From: Eriocheir sinensis
Lineage: Eukaryota > Arthropoda > Malacostraca > Decapoda > Varunidae
DNA: 64,000 bases
Assembly (NCBI RefSeq): GCF_024679095.1
Contig: NW_026110848.1
Location: forward strand, 1 to 64,000
Reading direction: 5' to 3'
Shown here piece after piece: positions 55,322 through 64,000 of the stretch. Numbering within the stretch: the stretch's first letter is position 1; each line of letters begins with the position of its first letter. Made by a program: the position numbers and the translations under genes. Under the pieces are notes generated by a model that was not told where the DNA came from, did not search any database, and was given only the letters and a program-made list of their open reading frames with translations.

Positions 55322-55780
55322 AGAGAGAGAGAGAGAGAGATTTAGATTTACATAGAAAATCAGACCACAGACCCCATGGTCAGACTTGGTGGTCTGTCCT
55401 TAAACTAAATGATTTTACATTAATCAGAAGACTCCAAAACGTTGCATTTCTACTCTAGTTGATATTAAGTTGAAGGAAGTGACGGTCGAGCTTATTTTTG
55501 AAGGAGTCAATCGTGTTACACTGGACCACTGATGATGGGAGCTTATTCATTCCTTTCTACAACGTTGGTGAAGAAAAATTTGGTGCAGTCTGAATTTACT
55601 TGTCTACATCTGAGTTTTACGCCATTGTTCCTCGTGCGCAAAGTGTCATCGATCATAAACAATGTTGATCTGTCTACATTCGTGAAACCATTAAGTATTT
55701 TAAAACATTCGATCAGTTTTCCTCAGGCGACGTTTCTCAAGAGAGAACAGTTAGAGAGAAAGCCTTTCTTCGTAGGATTT

Positions 55781-55825
<45 letters not shown>
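55322..55825 (-). mobile_element. LINE family B copy flanked by (GA)n on both sides
   Basis: LINE sequence 55341-55784 on the minus strand, with GA at 55322-55340 (its 3' side) and 55785-55825 (its 5' side). In LINE orientation both are (TC)n. It carries broken RT C-terminus (TRNNGVKLRCRQVNS region) and the GGGTCTGTGGTCTGATTTTC tail. Confidence 0.88.
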
Positions 55826-55828
<3 letters not shown>

Positions 55829-55964
55829 TTCCATAATAGACTCGGAGCAGAGTGAGGATGACTCATTTTCTCGCCGGCAACACACGCCTCAGTGAATAAG
55901 TTACCCGAGTAATACGTTCACCTGGATCACAGTCTGTTCACCCCAGGACGGCAATGAGTCAGGT
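55826..55964. other. No gene seen
   Basis: Short unique interval. Confidence 0.3.
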
Positions 55965-56062
55965 TTTTTTTTTTTTTTTTTTTTTTTACAGCTAAGGAGA
56001 CAGTTCAAGGGTGTAAAAAAAAAAAAAAAAAAAAAAAGGCTACTACTTACTGCTCCTGAATA
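55965..56062 (-). mobile_element. Jockey-like LINE 3' tail
   Basis: T run, then ACAGCTAAGGAGACAGTTCA and AAGGCTACTACTTACTGCTC; the family's last 90 bases, with a long internal A run added. Confidence 0.75.
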
Positions 56063-56241
56063 GAGGTCAAAGGTCTGGTGCTCGAGGTCGCATGTTGCCT
56101 CCTGCCCGGGGTCGCCTCAGAGCACGCTGCATCCCGCCTCAACAAATTTTGCCCGTCGCTGCTGCTGGGTTAATATGCTTGCTTGTATGAGATCACTTGA
56201 ACACAATGCATGCTTTGGTGAAGTCTGAACTAGGCTGTGAT

Positions 56242-56271
<30 letters not shown>
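56063..56271. other. No gene; (CA)n at 56242-56274
   Basis: Unique interval then a CA microsatellite. Confidence 0.5.
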
Positions 56272-56277
<6 letters not shown>

Positions 56278-56340
56278 CAGAGGAAGGGTCACACTTCCAC
56301 CAGGGGCACAAAACTAACCCTGGAAATGCCCACAACTCAC
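56272..56340. repeat. Isolated unit of the 105 bp minisatellite
   Basis: CAGTACAGAGGAAGGGTCAC to GGAAATGCCCACAACTC matches the array at 52855-55310 but lies about 1 kb away, between a (CA)n tract and a SINE. Confidence 0.85.
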
Positions 56341-56360
56341 CCACAGCCCACAACCCACGG

Positions 56361-56629
56361 CCCGGTAGCTCAGTGGGAAGAGCGTCTGCCTCACAACCAG
56401 AAGGGCCGGGGCTCAATTCCCTTGCCGGGTGAAGATGAGTTGGGTCTTTCACGTGTAGCCCCTGTTCACCTAGCAGTGTACGCGACGTCAGGCAAGGGGT
56501 TGTGACCTCGTTGTGGCGGTGTGTTGTGTGTGAGTGGTCTCAGTCCTGCCCAAAGATTGGTATTACGAGCTCTGTGCTCTTCCGTAGGGGAACGGCTGGC
56601 TGGTTTACCCGCAGCAGACCAAGAGCTGA

Positions 56630-56662
<33 letters not shown>
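56361..56662 (+). mobile_element. tRNA-derived SINE with (AC)n tail
   Basis: Head CCCGGTAGCTCAGTGGGAAG with A-box-like TAGCTCAGTGG and B-box-like GGGGCTCAATTCC; body matches 26326-26604; ends GAGCTGAATTACACAC into (AC)n at 56632-56662. Not a functional tRNA gene: the 3' half of the cloverleaf is not kept. Confidence 0.85.
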
Positions 56663-56664
<2 letters not shown>

Positions 56665-56763
56665 TCATTCCATTCTGTTGTAAATATCTTAAATAATGTT
56701 TAGTTTGCGTACATACATGGCTTAATGATGCTACTGTAAGAATTCTAGTATAGTCAAACCATT

Positions 56764-56892
56764 TCATATAGTCTAGGCGTTCAATTCCGTGGGTCCTTTC
56801 CTCCCCTCTTCTCTGCCACACAGTCCCAACACCTGTCCCTTCCTATCATATGCTACCATTAAGAATCATGATCCCCACTGCTACCGGGTTAA
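56764..56892. mobile_element. Chimeric MITE scrap
   Basis: The left part (CCTTTCCTCCCCTCTTCTCT, CAACACCTGTCCCTTCC) matches the foldback MITE at 8629; from 56855 (ACCATTAAGAATCATGATCC ... CTACCGGGTTAA) it matches the 3' end of the TTAA MITEs at 58774 and 61769. A fusion of two families. Confidence 0.7.
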
Positions 56893-56922
56893 ATATACAG
56901 GACTAACATGCCAGGGACTCAC

Positions 56923-57054
56923 CGAGCAGGCTGTTTTGGGGAGGTAGTCCAGGCCACACTCTTCCAGCATCTCAGTGGTCACGGACAGGGGGATGTCACT
57001 CACTGCCGCCAAGTACATCAACCGGTACAGCAGGTCCGGGGAGAAGATCTTGAC
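56923..57054 (-). CDS. mael: Maelstrom-like exon, MAEL domain C-terminal part
   Basis: Bounded on the minus strand by CCCCCAAAG and TCG|GTGAGT, 44 codons with phase 0 at both ends: VKIFSPDLLYRLMYLAAVSD, IPLSVTTEMLEECGLDY, LPKTACS. It continues in phase from the exon at 57984. The pattern (hydrophobic helix, a short PL segment, then a helix ending Y-x-x-x-x-x-C) fits the end of the MAEL nuclease-like domain. The expected FHE-type continuation is not found downstream, so later exons are distant, lost or unrecognised. Confidence 0.5.
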
Positions 57055-57060
57055 CTTTGG

Positions 57061-57064
<4 letters not shown>

Positions 57065-57100
<36 letters not shown>

Positions 57101-57186
57101 ATTTAACCATTTCTATTTTTGTTATATTAATTTACAAGATGCTTTCAACTTAGACAAAACATTTTCTACCTCAGCCTGCACCCTTC

Positions 57187-57221
<35 letters not shown>

Positions 57222-57296
57222 TTGATCCATACCCTTCCTCTTCATTTCTATCTCTTTAACTCTCTCATTCTCCCTTTATTTACTGCTCTAACTCGA

Positions 57297-57330
<34 letters not shown>
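57065..57330. repeat. (GA)n and (CT)n tracts in the intron
   Basis: GA at 57065-57096 and 57190-57218, CT at 57300-57330. Confidence 0.9.
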
Positions 57331-57333
<3 letters not shown>

Positions 57334-57510
57334 AACTTTCCGTGTATATTCTTTTCTATTTGTCTTGTTCAAACCTTCAGTGTTTGAGCACCCACCTGTG
57401 ACAGTGTTCAACATGTGGTATGCTTGTTGAGCTGCAGGGTGTGGACAGGGACGTCCTCATCCCAGTCCTGGCTGGGAGCATCATCACTGTATAGGTCATG
57501 AGAGTTAATG

Positions 57511-57912
57511 CAGTAACTCTAGATTTACGCGAGTTTGGTTTACGCGTTTTTGATATAACGCGTGGTCCAAAATCAAAATAAATGTTTAATTTACACATTT
57601 TTTCTTTTTATACGCGATATTTTCTGGAGTGTCCACCAGATGTCTCAAGCAACTGGACTCACACGGTCACACAGCTGAGCTCATTTCTTCCCGCGCCACT
57701 TGAACAACAATACACTACCCACGCTACTCAACAACACACTCGCTGCTGTGATAACACGAGGGGAAGGGCAGCCAAACGAGGAACCACGCGCGGGAGAGGA
57801 GTCAGAGTGATACAGGAGGCAATACAAACCTACCTCTTGTTGGATTTACTACAGTGTTTTGGATTTACGCAATGACCTCTTCACAATACTCGCGTAAATC
57901 CGGAGTTACCTG
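57511..57912. mobile_element. MITE with TTTACGCGAG-type inverted ends
   Basis: Left CAGTAACTCTAGATTTACGC and right (inverted) CAGGTAACTCCGGATTTACG are matching terminal repeats, of the pogo/Tigger or mariner style. Sits in an intron of the maelstrom-like gene. Confidence 0.65.
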
Positions 57913-57983
57913 TATATGCAAAACATCGTAAATCAACACACTGGGAACTATGGGAGGCCTGCACCCCGTCACTAACACCTCAC

Positions 57984-58104
57984 CTTGGACAAGAGCTGCT
58001 TCAGATTCTCGGCAGTTTCCTCAAGGCTGTTCCCGAAGCCCTCCGAGTCACCCAGCAGCTTGTGAGTCTCCAGCGAGTGCTTCCTGGCCGAGGCAGCACA
58101 ATGG
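57984..58104 (-). CDS. mael: Maelstrom-like exon, start of MAEL domain half
   Basis: Acceptor CCTTCCCCGCAG, donor AAG|GTGAGG; 40 codons after one base: HCAASARKHSLETHKLLGDS, EGFGNSLEETAENLKQLLSK. In maelstrom proteins the MAEL domain has an HC-x-A-x(n)-TH-x-L segment (human has HCQAAS...SHK), which this matches. The exon needs phase 2 from upstream, but the exon at 58900 ends in phase 1, so at least one exon between them (the FHxFI...PG part of the domain) is missing here. Confidence 0.55.
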
Positions 58105-58214
58105 CTGCGGGGAAGGGTGAGGAAGGGAACAAAGGATTGGTGTGAGTTGCATTGTTCTTGTTGCTGGTATTTCCATGTGAAGATGAGGAGCAGTGATCAC
58201 AGGGATTATATACT

Positions 58215-58337
58215 TTCTCTTTTTTTACAGCAGAGGAAGCAGCTCAAGGGCAAAAAAAAAGAAACATTAATGAAAAAAAAGCCTGCTATTTGCTGCTCCC
58301 ACAAAAAGCGCTCAGAGGAGTGTCCAAAAGAGAGGTC
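58215..58337 (-). mobile_element. Jockey-like LINE 3' tail
   Basis: TTTTTTTACAGCAGAGGAAG, CAGCTCAAGGGC and GCCTGCTATTTGCTGCTCC match the family tail. It ends against the TTAA of the next MITE. Confidence 0.75.
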
Positions 58338-58340
58338 AAT

Positions 58341-58774
58341 TTAACCTAGTAGCAGCGACGGGCCAAATTTGTGGCTTTACCGTGTAGCAGCGAATGCCAA
58401 ATTTGTGGCTTTACCGTGTAGCAGCGACGGGCCAAATTTGTGGCTTTACCGTGTAGCAGCAACGGGCCAAATTTGTGGCTTCACCGTGTAGCAGCGAATG
58501 CCAAATTTGTGGCTTTACCGTGTAGCAGCGACGGGCAAAATTTGTGGCTTTACCGTGTAGCAGCGACGGGCCAAATTTGTGGCTTTACCGTGTAGATGCG
58601 ACGGGCCAAATTTGTGCCATGATATAAACCCCCCAAAATAGATGATACATAAACTGATCACAAATGCTTTGATATATATTATGAAATGGTTTGTATGAGG
58701 GGTGATTTTTTCTCATTTTTCTCGCTTGGAGGGACCATTAAGAAACATGATCCCCGCTGCTACCACCAGGTTAA
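58341..58774. mobile_element. TTAA-flanked MITE with internal 35 bp minisatellite, copy 1
   Basis: Ends TTAACCTAGTAGCAGCG and (inverted) TTAACCTGGTGGTAGCAGCG. About eight units of GTAGCAGCGACGGGCCAAAT plus TTGTGGCTTTACCGT follow the left end, then about 150 bp of single-copy sequence. TTAA targets are the signature of piggyBac-type transposition. Confidence 0.85.
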
Positions 58775-58899
58775 GGAAAAATTAGAAAAGAGTGGATATG
58801 GAGACGGGACAGCACCAGCATAGCTCTTTTCCCATATGTCACAACTAGGTAAACACACACACACATGTACGCATACACTCGCACGCACACACCAGACAC

Positions 58900-59080
58900 C
58901 ATTGCCCATCCGGTACATGTCCACCAAGTCGGCAATGTCCCTCTTCATCTCCTCGGCCTGGTGCTTTTCCTCCCGGTCCGCCTCGTCCAGGCACCGCAGC
59001 GGCACCCCTCGGCACTCCAGCCTCTCCCTGCTTTCTCCGGTCATCAGCTGGTACTTCCTCCACTGTTCCTTCGGGAGTGC
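58900..59080 (-). CDS. mael: Maelstrom-like exon, HMG-box end and linker
   Basis: Acceptor CCCCTCCCACAG (strong). 60 codons: ALPKEQWRKYQLMTGESRER, LECRGVPLRCLDEADREEKH, QAEEMKRDIADLVDMYRMGN, then G|GTGTCT as a usable donor. The first part is the third helix of an HMG box (LPKEQWRKYQ); the rest is a charged linker. Joined in phase 0 to the exon at 62804 it gives EWQALPKEQWRKY, which lines up with the human maelstrom box DWALLREEEKEKY. Confidence 0.55.
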
Positions 59081-59214
59081 CTGTGGGAGGGGGGTAAAGA
59101 GGGTACATTCATCACCCCGCTCAGGTTCTAACTATTTGCATCGGGGAAAAAGGCCTGGAAAATTCTGCTTAGCCCCTTGACTGTGGATTTCCTATAAGAA
59201 GACCTCACCAAGCT

Positions 59215-60372
59215 ATAGGAATGGAACAAAAAGTGGCTGCTACAATTCAATGAAGAAAAATGTAAATTCCTGCACCTTGGGAGGGGATATCCAGCACACC
59301 AATACCACATGGGAAACACTCCACTATCCACCACAGAGGCAGAGAAAGATCTGGGAGTGTATGTTACCAGGCTACCAGTGAAGGGATATCCAGCACACCA
59401 ATACCACATGGGAAACACTCCACTATCCACCACAGATGCAGAGAAAGACCTGGGACTATACTTTACCAGGCTACCAGTGAAGGGATATCCAGCACATCAA
59501 TACCACATGGGAAACACTCCACTATCCACCACAGAGGCAGAGAAAGACCTGGGACTATACTTTACCAGGCTACCAGTGAAGGGATATCCAGCACACCAAT
59601 ACCACATGGGAAACACTCCACAATTCACCACAGGGGCAGAGAAAGACCTGGGACTATATGTTCCCAGGCTACCAGTGAAGGGATATCCAGCACACCAATA
59701 CTACATGGGAAACACTCCACTATCCACCACAGAGGCAGAGAATGACCTAGGACTATATGTTACCAGGCTACCAGTGAAGGGATATCCAGCACACCAATAC
59801 CACGTGGGAAACACTCCACTATCCACCATAGAGGCAGAGAAAGACCTGGGAGTGTGTTACCAGGCTACCAGTGAAGGGATATCCAGCACACCAATACCAC
59901 ATGGGAAACACTCCACTTTCCACCACAGAGGCACAGAAAGACCTGGGACTATACGCTACCAGGCTACCAGTGAAGGGATATCCAGCACACCAATACCACA
60001 TGGGAAACACTCCACTATCCACCACAGAGGCAGAGAAAGACATGGGACTATACGTTACCAGACAACCAGTGAAGGGATATCCAGCACACCAATACCACAC
60101 GGGAAACACTCCACAATTCACCACAGGGGCAGAGAAAGACCTGGGACTAAATGTTCCCAGGCTACCAGTGAAGGGATATCCAGCACACCAATACCACATG
60201 GGAAACACTCCACTATCCACCACAGAGGCAGAGAAAGACCTGGGAGTGTATTTTACCAGGCTACCAGTGAAGGGATATCCAGCACACCAATACCACATGG
60301 AAACACTCCACTATCCACCACAGAGGCAGAGAAAGACCTGGGACTATACGTTACCAGGCTACCAGTGAAAGC
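59215..60372. repeat. 99 bp minisatellite made from LINE RT coding sequence, about 11 units
   Basis: It begins with a normal RT stretch (WLLQFNEEKCKFLHLGR) and then repeats a 33-codon unit GYPAHQYHMGNTPLSTTEAE, KDLGVYVTRLPVK. After the last unit the RT sequence does not continue clearly. A one-base slip near 59850 changes frame. The stretch resembles the W...FN..KC..LHLG...EKDLGV region of CR1-like RT. Confidence 0.9.
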
Positions 60373-61198
60373 CAAATCGTGCCAATCGCAGCGGACGGGT
60401 TAAAAACTAGGTAAAAAACTGACTCTCAGGGCAAAGTTGGAATATGAGAAACTGATTAAAAACATACAATTCATCTAAATATCTAAGTTCAGGGCTTAAG
60501 TGTTGGAGTTCATTCTCTATGAGTTATGGACCTGGAGTAGTGAGCACATCCCACATGATCTTGAACCCCTGAAGGGCGGGTGTTTTGACCACAAGGGCTC
60601 ACTCAGGGGGGAGATTGGGCCACAAATAGCTGTTCTTCAAGCACTCAAAATCCTTGAAATAAACATCTTATGGATATACATGTAATACCATGATGTGCAG
60701 CATATAACGAACTCAATGCAGCCTGATATGTGTGATGCCTGAGCGGGCCAAGCCAGACCTATTGCTGGGCTGAGCCTGGTGGACGGGACAATGTACTGGA
60801 TGGGGGACTCACGCAATCTAATTTATTATATAACATATGAAAGTTTACTTTTTAGGTGTGCATATGTTGTACATATCTTGTGCTCTGTCTGGCTGGCTAT
60901 CTTGGTTAGACTCTCTCTCTCTCTCTCATATACAGGATATAAAAATCTATATATTTCAAGACAACCTATTTCTCTCTTGAAAACGTGTCTGTGTAGAAAA
61001 ACATATCATAATTTTCAATGGGAGTGTAACATATGAAATGCATTTATTTTTTCTAATGTTTACCAATATTTTGATACAATAATAATGGCAGGTGTTGGTT
61101 GGTGCCACTGTGAGTCAGGGGTGCAAGCAAGCATTTTGTGGAGTGTATGTTTTCCGACTTGTGCTGCCCACCTGTGCCTGTGAGTTCCCTGCCTGGCT
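60373..61198. other. No gene seen
   Basis: AT-rich intron sequence with one short CT run (60910-60927). Confidence 0.4.
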
Positions 61199-61320
61199 GG
61201 CTGTTTTTTTTTTTTTTTTTTTTTTTTTTGGGGGGGGGGGTTTAATGCCAACCCTGAGGATTACTAACAAGTGGAACAGCCTCATTGAACATGTAATCAC
61301 CAGCACTAGTGTGAATATGT
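61199..61320. other. Poly(T)/poly(G) run and flank
   Basis: T run of about 25 then G run of 10 (61205-61240). GAACATGTAATCACCAGC follows. No element identified. Confidence 0.4.
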
Positions 61321-61769
61321 TTAACCCGGTTGCAGCGACGGGCCAAATTTGTGGCTTTACCGTGTACCAGCAACGGGCCAAATTTGTGGCTTTACTGTGT
61401 ACCAGCAACGGGCCAAATTTGTGGCTTTACCGTGTACCAGCAACGGGCCAAATTTGTGGCTTTACCGTGTACCAGCAACGGGCCAAATTTGTGGCTTTAC
61501 CGTGTACCAGCAACGGGCCAAATTTGTGGCTTTACTGTGTACCAGCAACGGGCCAAATTTGTGGCTTTACCGTGTACCACCAACGGGCCAAATTTGTGGC
61601 TTTACCGTGTACCATGACATAACCCCCCAAAAATAGATGAATCATAAACTGATCACAAATGCGTTGATATATATTATGAAATGGTTTGCGTGAGTGATGA
61701 TTTTTTTTTCATTAATTCGCTTGGAGGGGCCTTTAAGAAACATGATCCCCGCTGCTACCACCGGGTTAA
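61321..61769. mobile_element. TTAA-flanked MITE with internal 35 bp minisatellite, copy 2
   Basis: Ends TTAACCCGGTTGCAGCGACG and (inverted) TTAACCCGGTGGTAGCAGCG. Eight units, here of the variant GTACCAGCAACGGGCCAAAT, so the array was homogenised separately from copy 1. Right-hand part is nearly the same as in copy 1. Confidence 0.88.
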
Positions 61770-62113
61770 GAACAGATATGACCAGGTTGAGGCTGAACAG
61801 AAACAGAGAAGAGGCACCAGGCCCTTATGACTCTCTTGCCTCGTATACCTTCACTGGGTAAGCATCTTCACTCAGGGTCGGATTGGCCTATGTGTCCGTG
61901 TGCCAATGTACTTACTCGTGTTTCTTATTTATCTGGTCCCACTTCCGCCGAAGCGCTCTGCAGGACCCACATATTTTAATTCATTAAATTTTCAATATTG
62001 ATCACAACTTATATGCTAAGTTAACTGTCAACGGCACATGGGCCCCCCAAGGTACATGTGTAGTGCGGCAACTATGCCTGATGAACGAGCCTCCCATAAC
62101 CCACTTAGCCAGC
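61770..62113. other. No gene seen
   Basis: Unique interval; repeated ATGGGCCC words link it loosely to the SINE downstream. Confidence 0.35.
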
Positions 62114-62340
62114 GGGGTACCTCTTTGGCCGACTCGGTAAGGAGTGGCTCTCCCGTCACGTTGGTCGCGGGTTCAATCCCAGGCAGCCGGCGAATACCCA
62201 CACCTTGCCTTGATTAATTTATCGCGTGTTTCGATACACGCAGAGGACGTGTTGGGAAATAGAGGAAATAGAAAAAGAAAATCCCGGGGCATGACACATG
62301 GGCCCCTGGACTTAACCCATGCCAATGTGTATTATTTGAA
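62114..62340 (+). mobile_element. Second tRNA-derived SINE family
   Basis: GGTACCTCTTTGGCCGACTC carries a TGGCCGACTCGG A-box-like motif and GTCGCGGGTTCAATCCC a B-box. The body differs from the SINE at 56361. The 3' end is unclear (about 62290-62340). Confidence 0.65.
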
Positions 62341-62803
62341 TATTTTGATATTTTAGCTTATATGGGCCCGGGCCCACTCCAGCCACTAGATGGAACGGCC
62401 CCCTTCAGCAACCCAGTCCGACTCTATATTCGCTAGGTAAGAACGTCAGCGGTGCCATGAACCCGCGCCATGAACCCTTGAAGCTCCATTGCAAGTATTA
62501 CGTAACAGTGCCACACCTCGCCTAATCGCCCTTACCGGAGCACCCGGCAGCCCACAACCCTGATGACAATGAGAGGTGGTAACTGCCCCAACAATAGCCA
62601 CTTTTTAAAGCGCGTTATGACAGACACCTTGATTTGATTAACTAAGATACTGGCTAACTAGTCCTAAGAGGTGGGGACATCATAAGTCCTCTTAATTCCC
62701 CACTATTTATTCCTAGCTAAGCATTCCTAGCTAAGACAGGCACAGGGGAAAGAAGGAGAGGAAGAATAAAGGAGGAACCAGTGAGTGACATGCGGCACCT
62801 CAC
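62341..62803. other. No gene seen
   Basis: Intron sequence of the maelstrom-like gene. Confidence 0.35.
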
Positions 62804-62944
62804 CTGCCACTCCATAAATCACCAGCAGCCATCTCCACCTTTCTCTTGAGCCGCTTCTCCACCTTTCTCTTGAGCCTTCTCCACCTCAGGTTTCTTGGCC
62901 ATCATGAAGTAGAAGAAGGCGTTGCGTCTCTTCTGCTTGCTCAT
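62804..62944 (-). pseudogene. mael: Maelstrom-like first exon with in-frame TGA
   Basis: ATG at 62944 opens MSKQKRRNAFFYFMMAKKPE, which closely follows the start of maelstrom proteins, where an NA[FY][FY]xF segment opens the HMG box. A repeat of about 22-24 bp (GTGGAGAAG(CG)GCTCAAGAG) follows, the first copy lacking CG. Codon 42 is TGA (62819-62821); after it FMEWQ joins the next exon in phase. The +1 frame instead gives MAAGDLWSG, also HMG-like, but leaves the wrong phase. Either the TGA or a small indel in the duplicated repeat breaks the gene, or the assembly has an error here. Maelstrom acts in the piRNA pathway, which silences transposons in the germline. Confidence 0.5.
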
Positions 62945-63123
62945 CGCTGCCCGCCAGGAATACTCAGGAGGTGGACGAGGAGGGAGAGCACGGCCGTACG
63001 TCCAACCTCGGTGGTGATGGACGGAGCACTGACCAGGGTTGCCAATCCGATTTAGCTAATCGTACCAAATCGAGCCAACAAAACGTACCAAATCCGGACA
63101 AAACGTACCCAAAAGAAAGTGAA
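62945..63123. other. Upstream region of the maelstrom-like gene
   Basis: No core promoter motif was identified. CGTACCAAATC words recur near 63060-63110. Confidence 0.35.
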
Positions 63124-63382
<259 letters not shown>

Positions 63383-63549
63383 GACTTTGAATAATGCCTC
63401 TCATTTCTGGAAAACAAGTATGGGTACCATTATGACTGCTCATATATAATTAAATATTAGTGGTAAGTTTTATATGTTCATATATGCACTGGACCACACT
63501 ACTTAAAGCCACGCACTAACCCTTTAAGTCCAAACCGCTGCCCCACATG

Positions 63550-63704
<155 letters not shown>

Positions 63705-64000
63705 GCCAAAGGCCATTTTGATTATATAATAAAATAAAGTTGCCACAAAGTGATAAACATCGTCCAACCAATAACACCAATAAGATAACCGGTTGGCTTA
63801 CTAGAACCGCATCTTACGTCTCTAGAGTCTTCCTCTCCTTGCCCAATACTTGTACGGGACAAGTTATCTGACGGTCACTCACACGTCCAACAGGCCAGCA
63901 CCTGCCTGGTAACCCTGACCCCAAAGCACTGTCCTCATGCTGGATATGTCAGGTGGAAATGTGTCAAATAGGCACAAAAAGTTCCCAGAGACAATTTAGT
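63705..64000. other. No gene seen
   Basis: Unique-looking sequence to the window edge; no domain or repeat recognised. Confidence 0.35.

Noticed and set aside
56361..56440. Functional tRNA gene
   Set aside because: Box A and B are present but the acceptor stem is not restored and the sequence continues as a SINE body repeated at 26326.
57377..57598. Extra maelstrom exon on the minus strand (about 57396-57486, reading DWDEDVPVHTLQLNK)
   Set aside because: The attractive frame carries a TGA and does not fit the phase of the neighbouring exons, which join in phase without it.

Overview
This is animal nuclear DNA, most likely from a decapod crustacean and probably a crab. I infer this from the very dense di- and trinucleotide microsatellites, the absence of any compact host gene, and a mix of CR1-like and jockey-like LINEs, hAT, Harbinger and piggyBac elements, Penelope, Ty3/gypsy and tRNA-derived SINEs that I associate with decapod genomes. 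The species call rests on recollection of similar elements, not on a search. Almost everything recognisable is mobile DNA or tandem repeat; nothing looks bacterial or organellar. Layout: 1-6,240 holds a degenerate CR1-like LINE (minus), a truncated Ty3/gypsy element and a Penelope-like element joined end to end. 6,265-9,030 has a piggyBac remnant, microsatellites and a foldback MITE. 9,070-12,400 is a decayed jockey-like LINE (minus). 13,248-18,650 holds a foldback MITE, a GGTACC-rich palindrome, a Harbinger transposase gene (frameshifted), an inverted second copy of it, and a MITE. 19,045-25,000 has minisatellites, a 2.7 kb hAT element with terminal repeats, and a second hAT remnant. 26,326-28,000 has a SINE and a LINE fragment lying between two (TC)n tracts. 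28,166-32,075 is a 3.9 kb unit with about 650 bp terminal inverted repeats around a cysteine-rich CXC-domain gene. 32,400-36,154 has LINE, hAT and Tigger-like remnants. 37,040-43,541 carries recent CR1-like LINE copies, a minisatellite made from LINE sequence, and a nearly full LINE with esterase, endonuclease and reverse transcriptase parts. 43,560-56,340 is mostly minisatellites and microsatellites with a third hAT remnant. 56,923-62,944 (minus) contains exons resembling maelstrom, a piRNA-pathway gene, interrupted by piggyBac-type MITEs and a minisatellite made from reverse transcriptase sequence. The most interesting points are: (1) two different CR1-like LINEs both carry a canonical -1 ribosomal frameshift heptamer, correctly phased, at the end of the esterase ORF, with the endonuclease/RT ORF open in the -1 frame and no usable ATG of its own; (2) a LINE family whose four copies all sit between (TC)n tracts in the same orientation; (3) the long-inverted-repeat CXC element, which may be an undescribed DNA transposon type; (4) two minisatellites built from short LINE coding segments; (5) TTAA-flanked MITEs carrying an internal 35 bp minisatellite.
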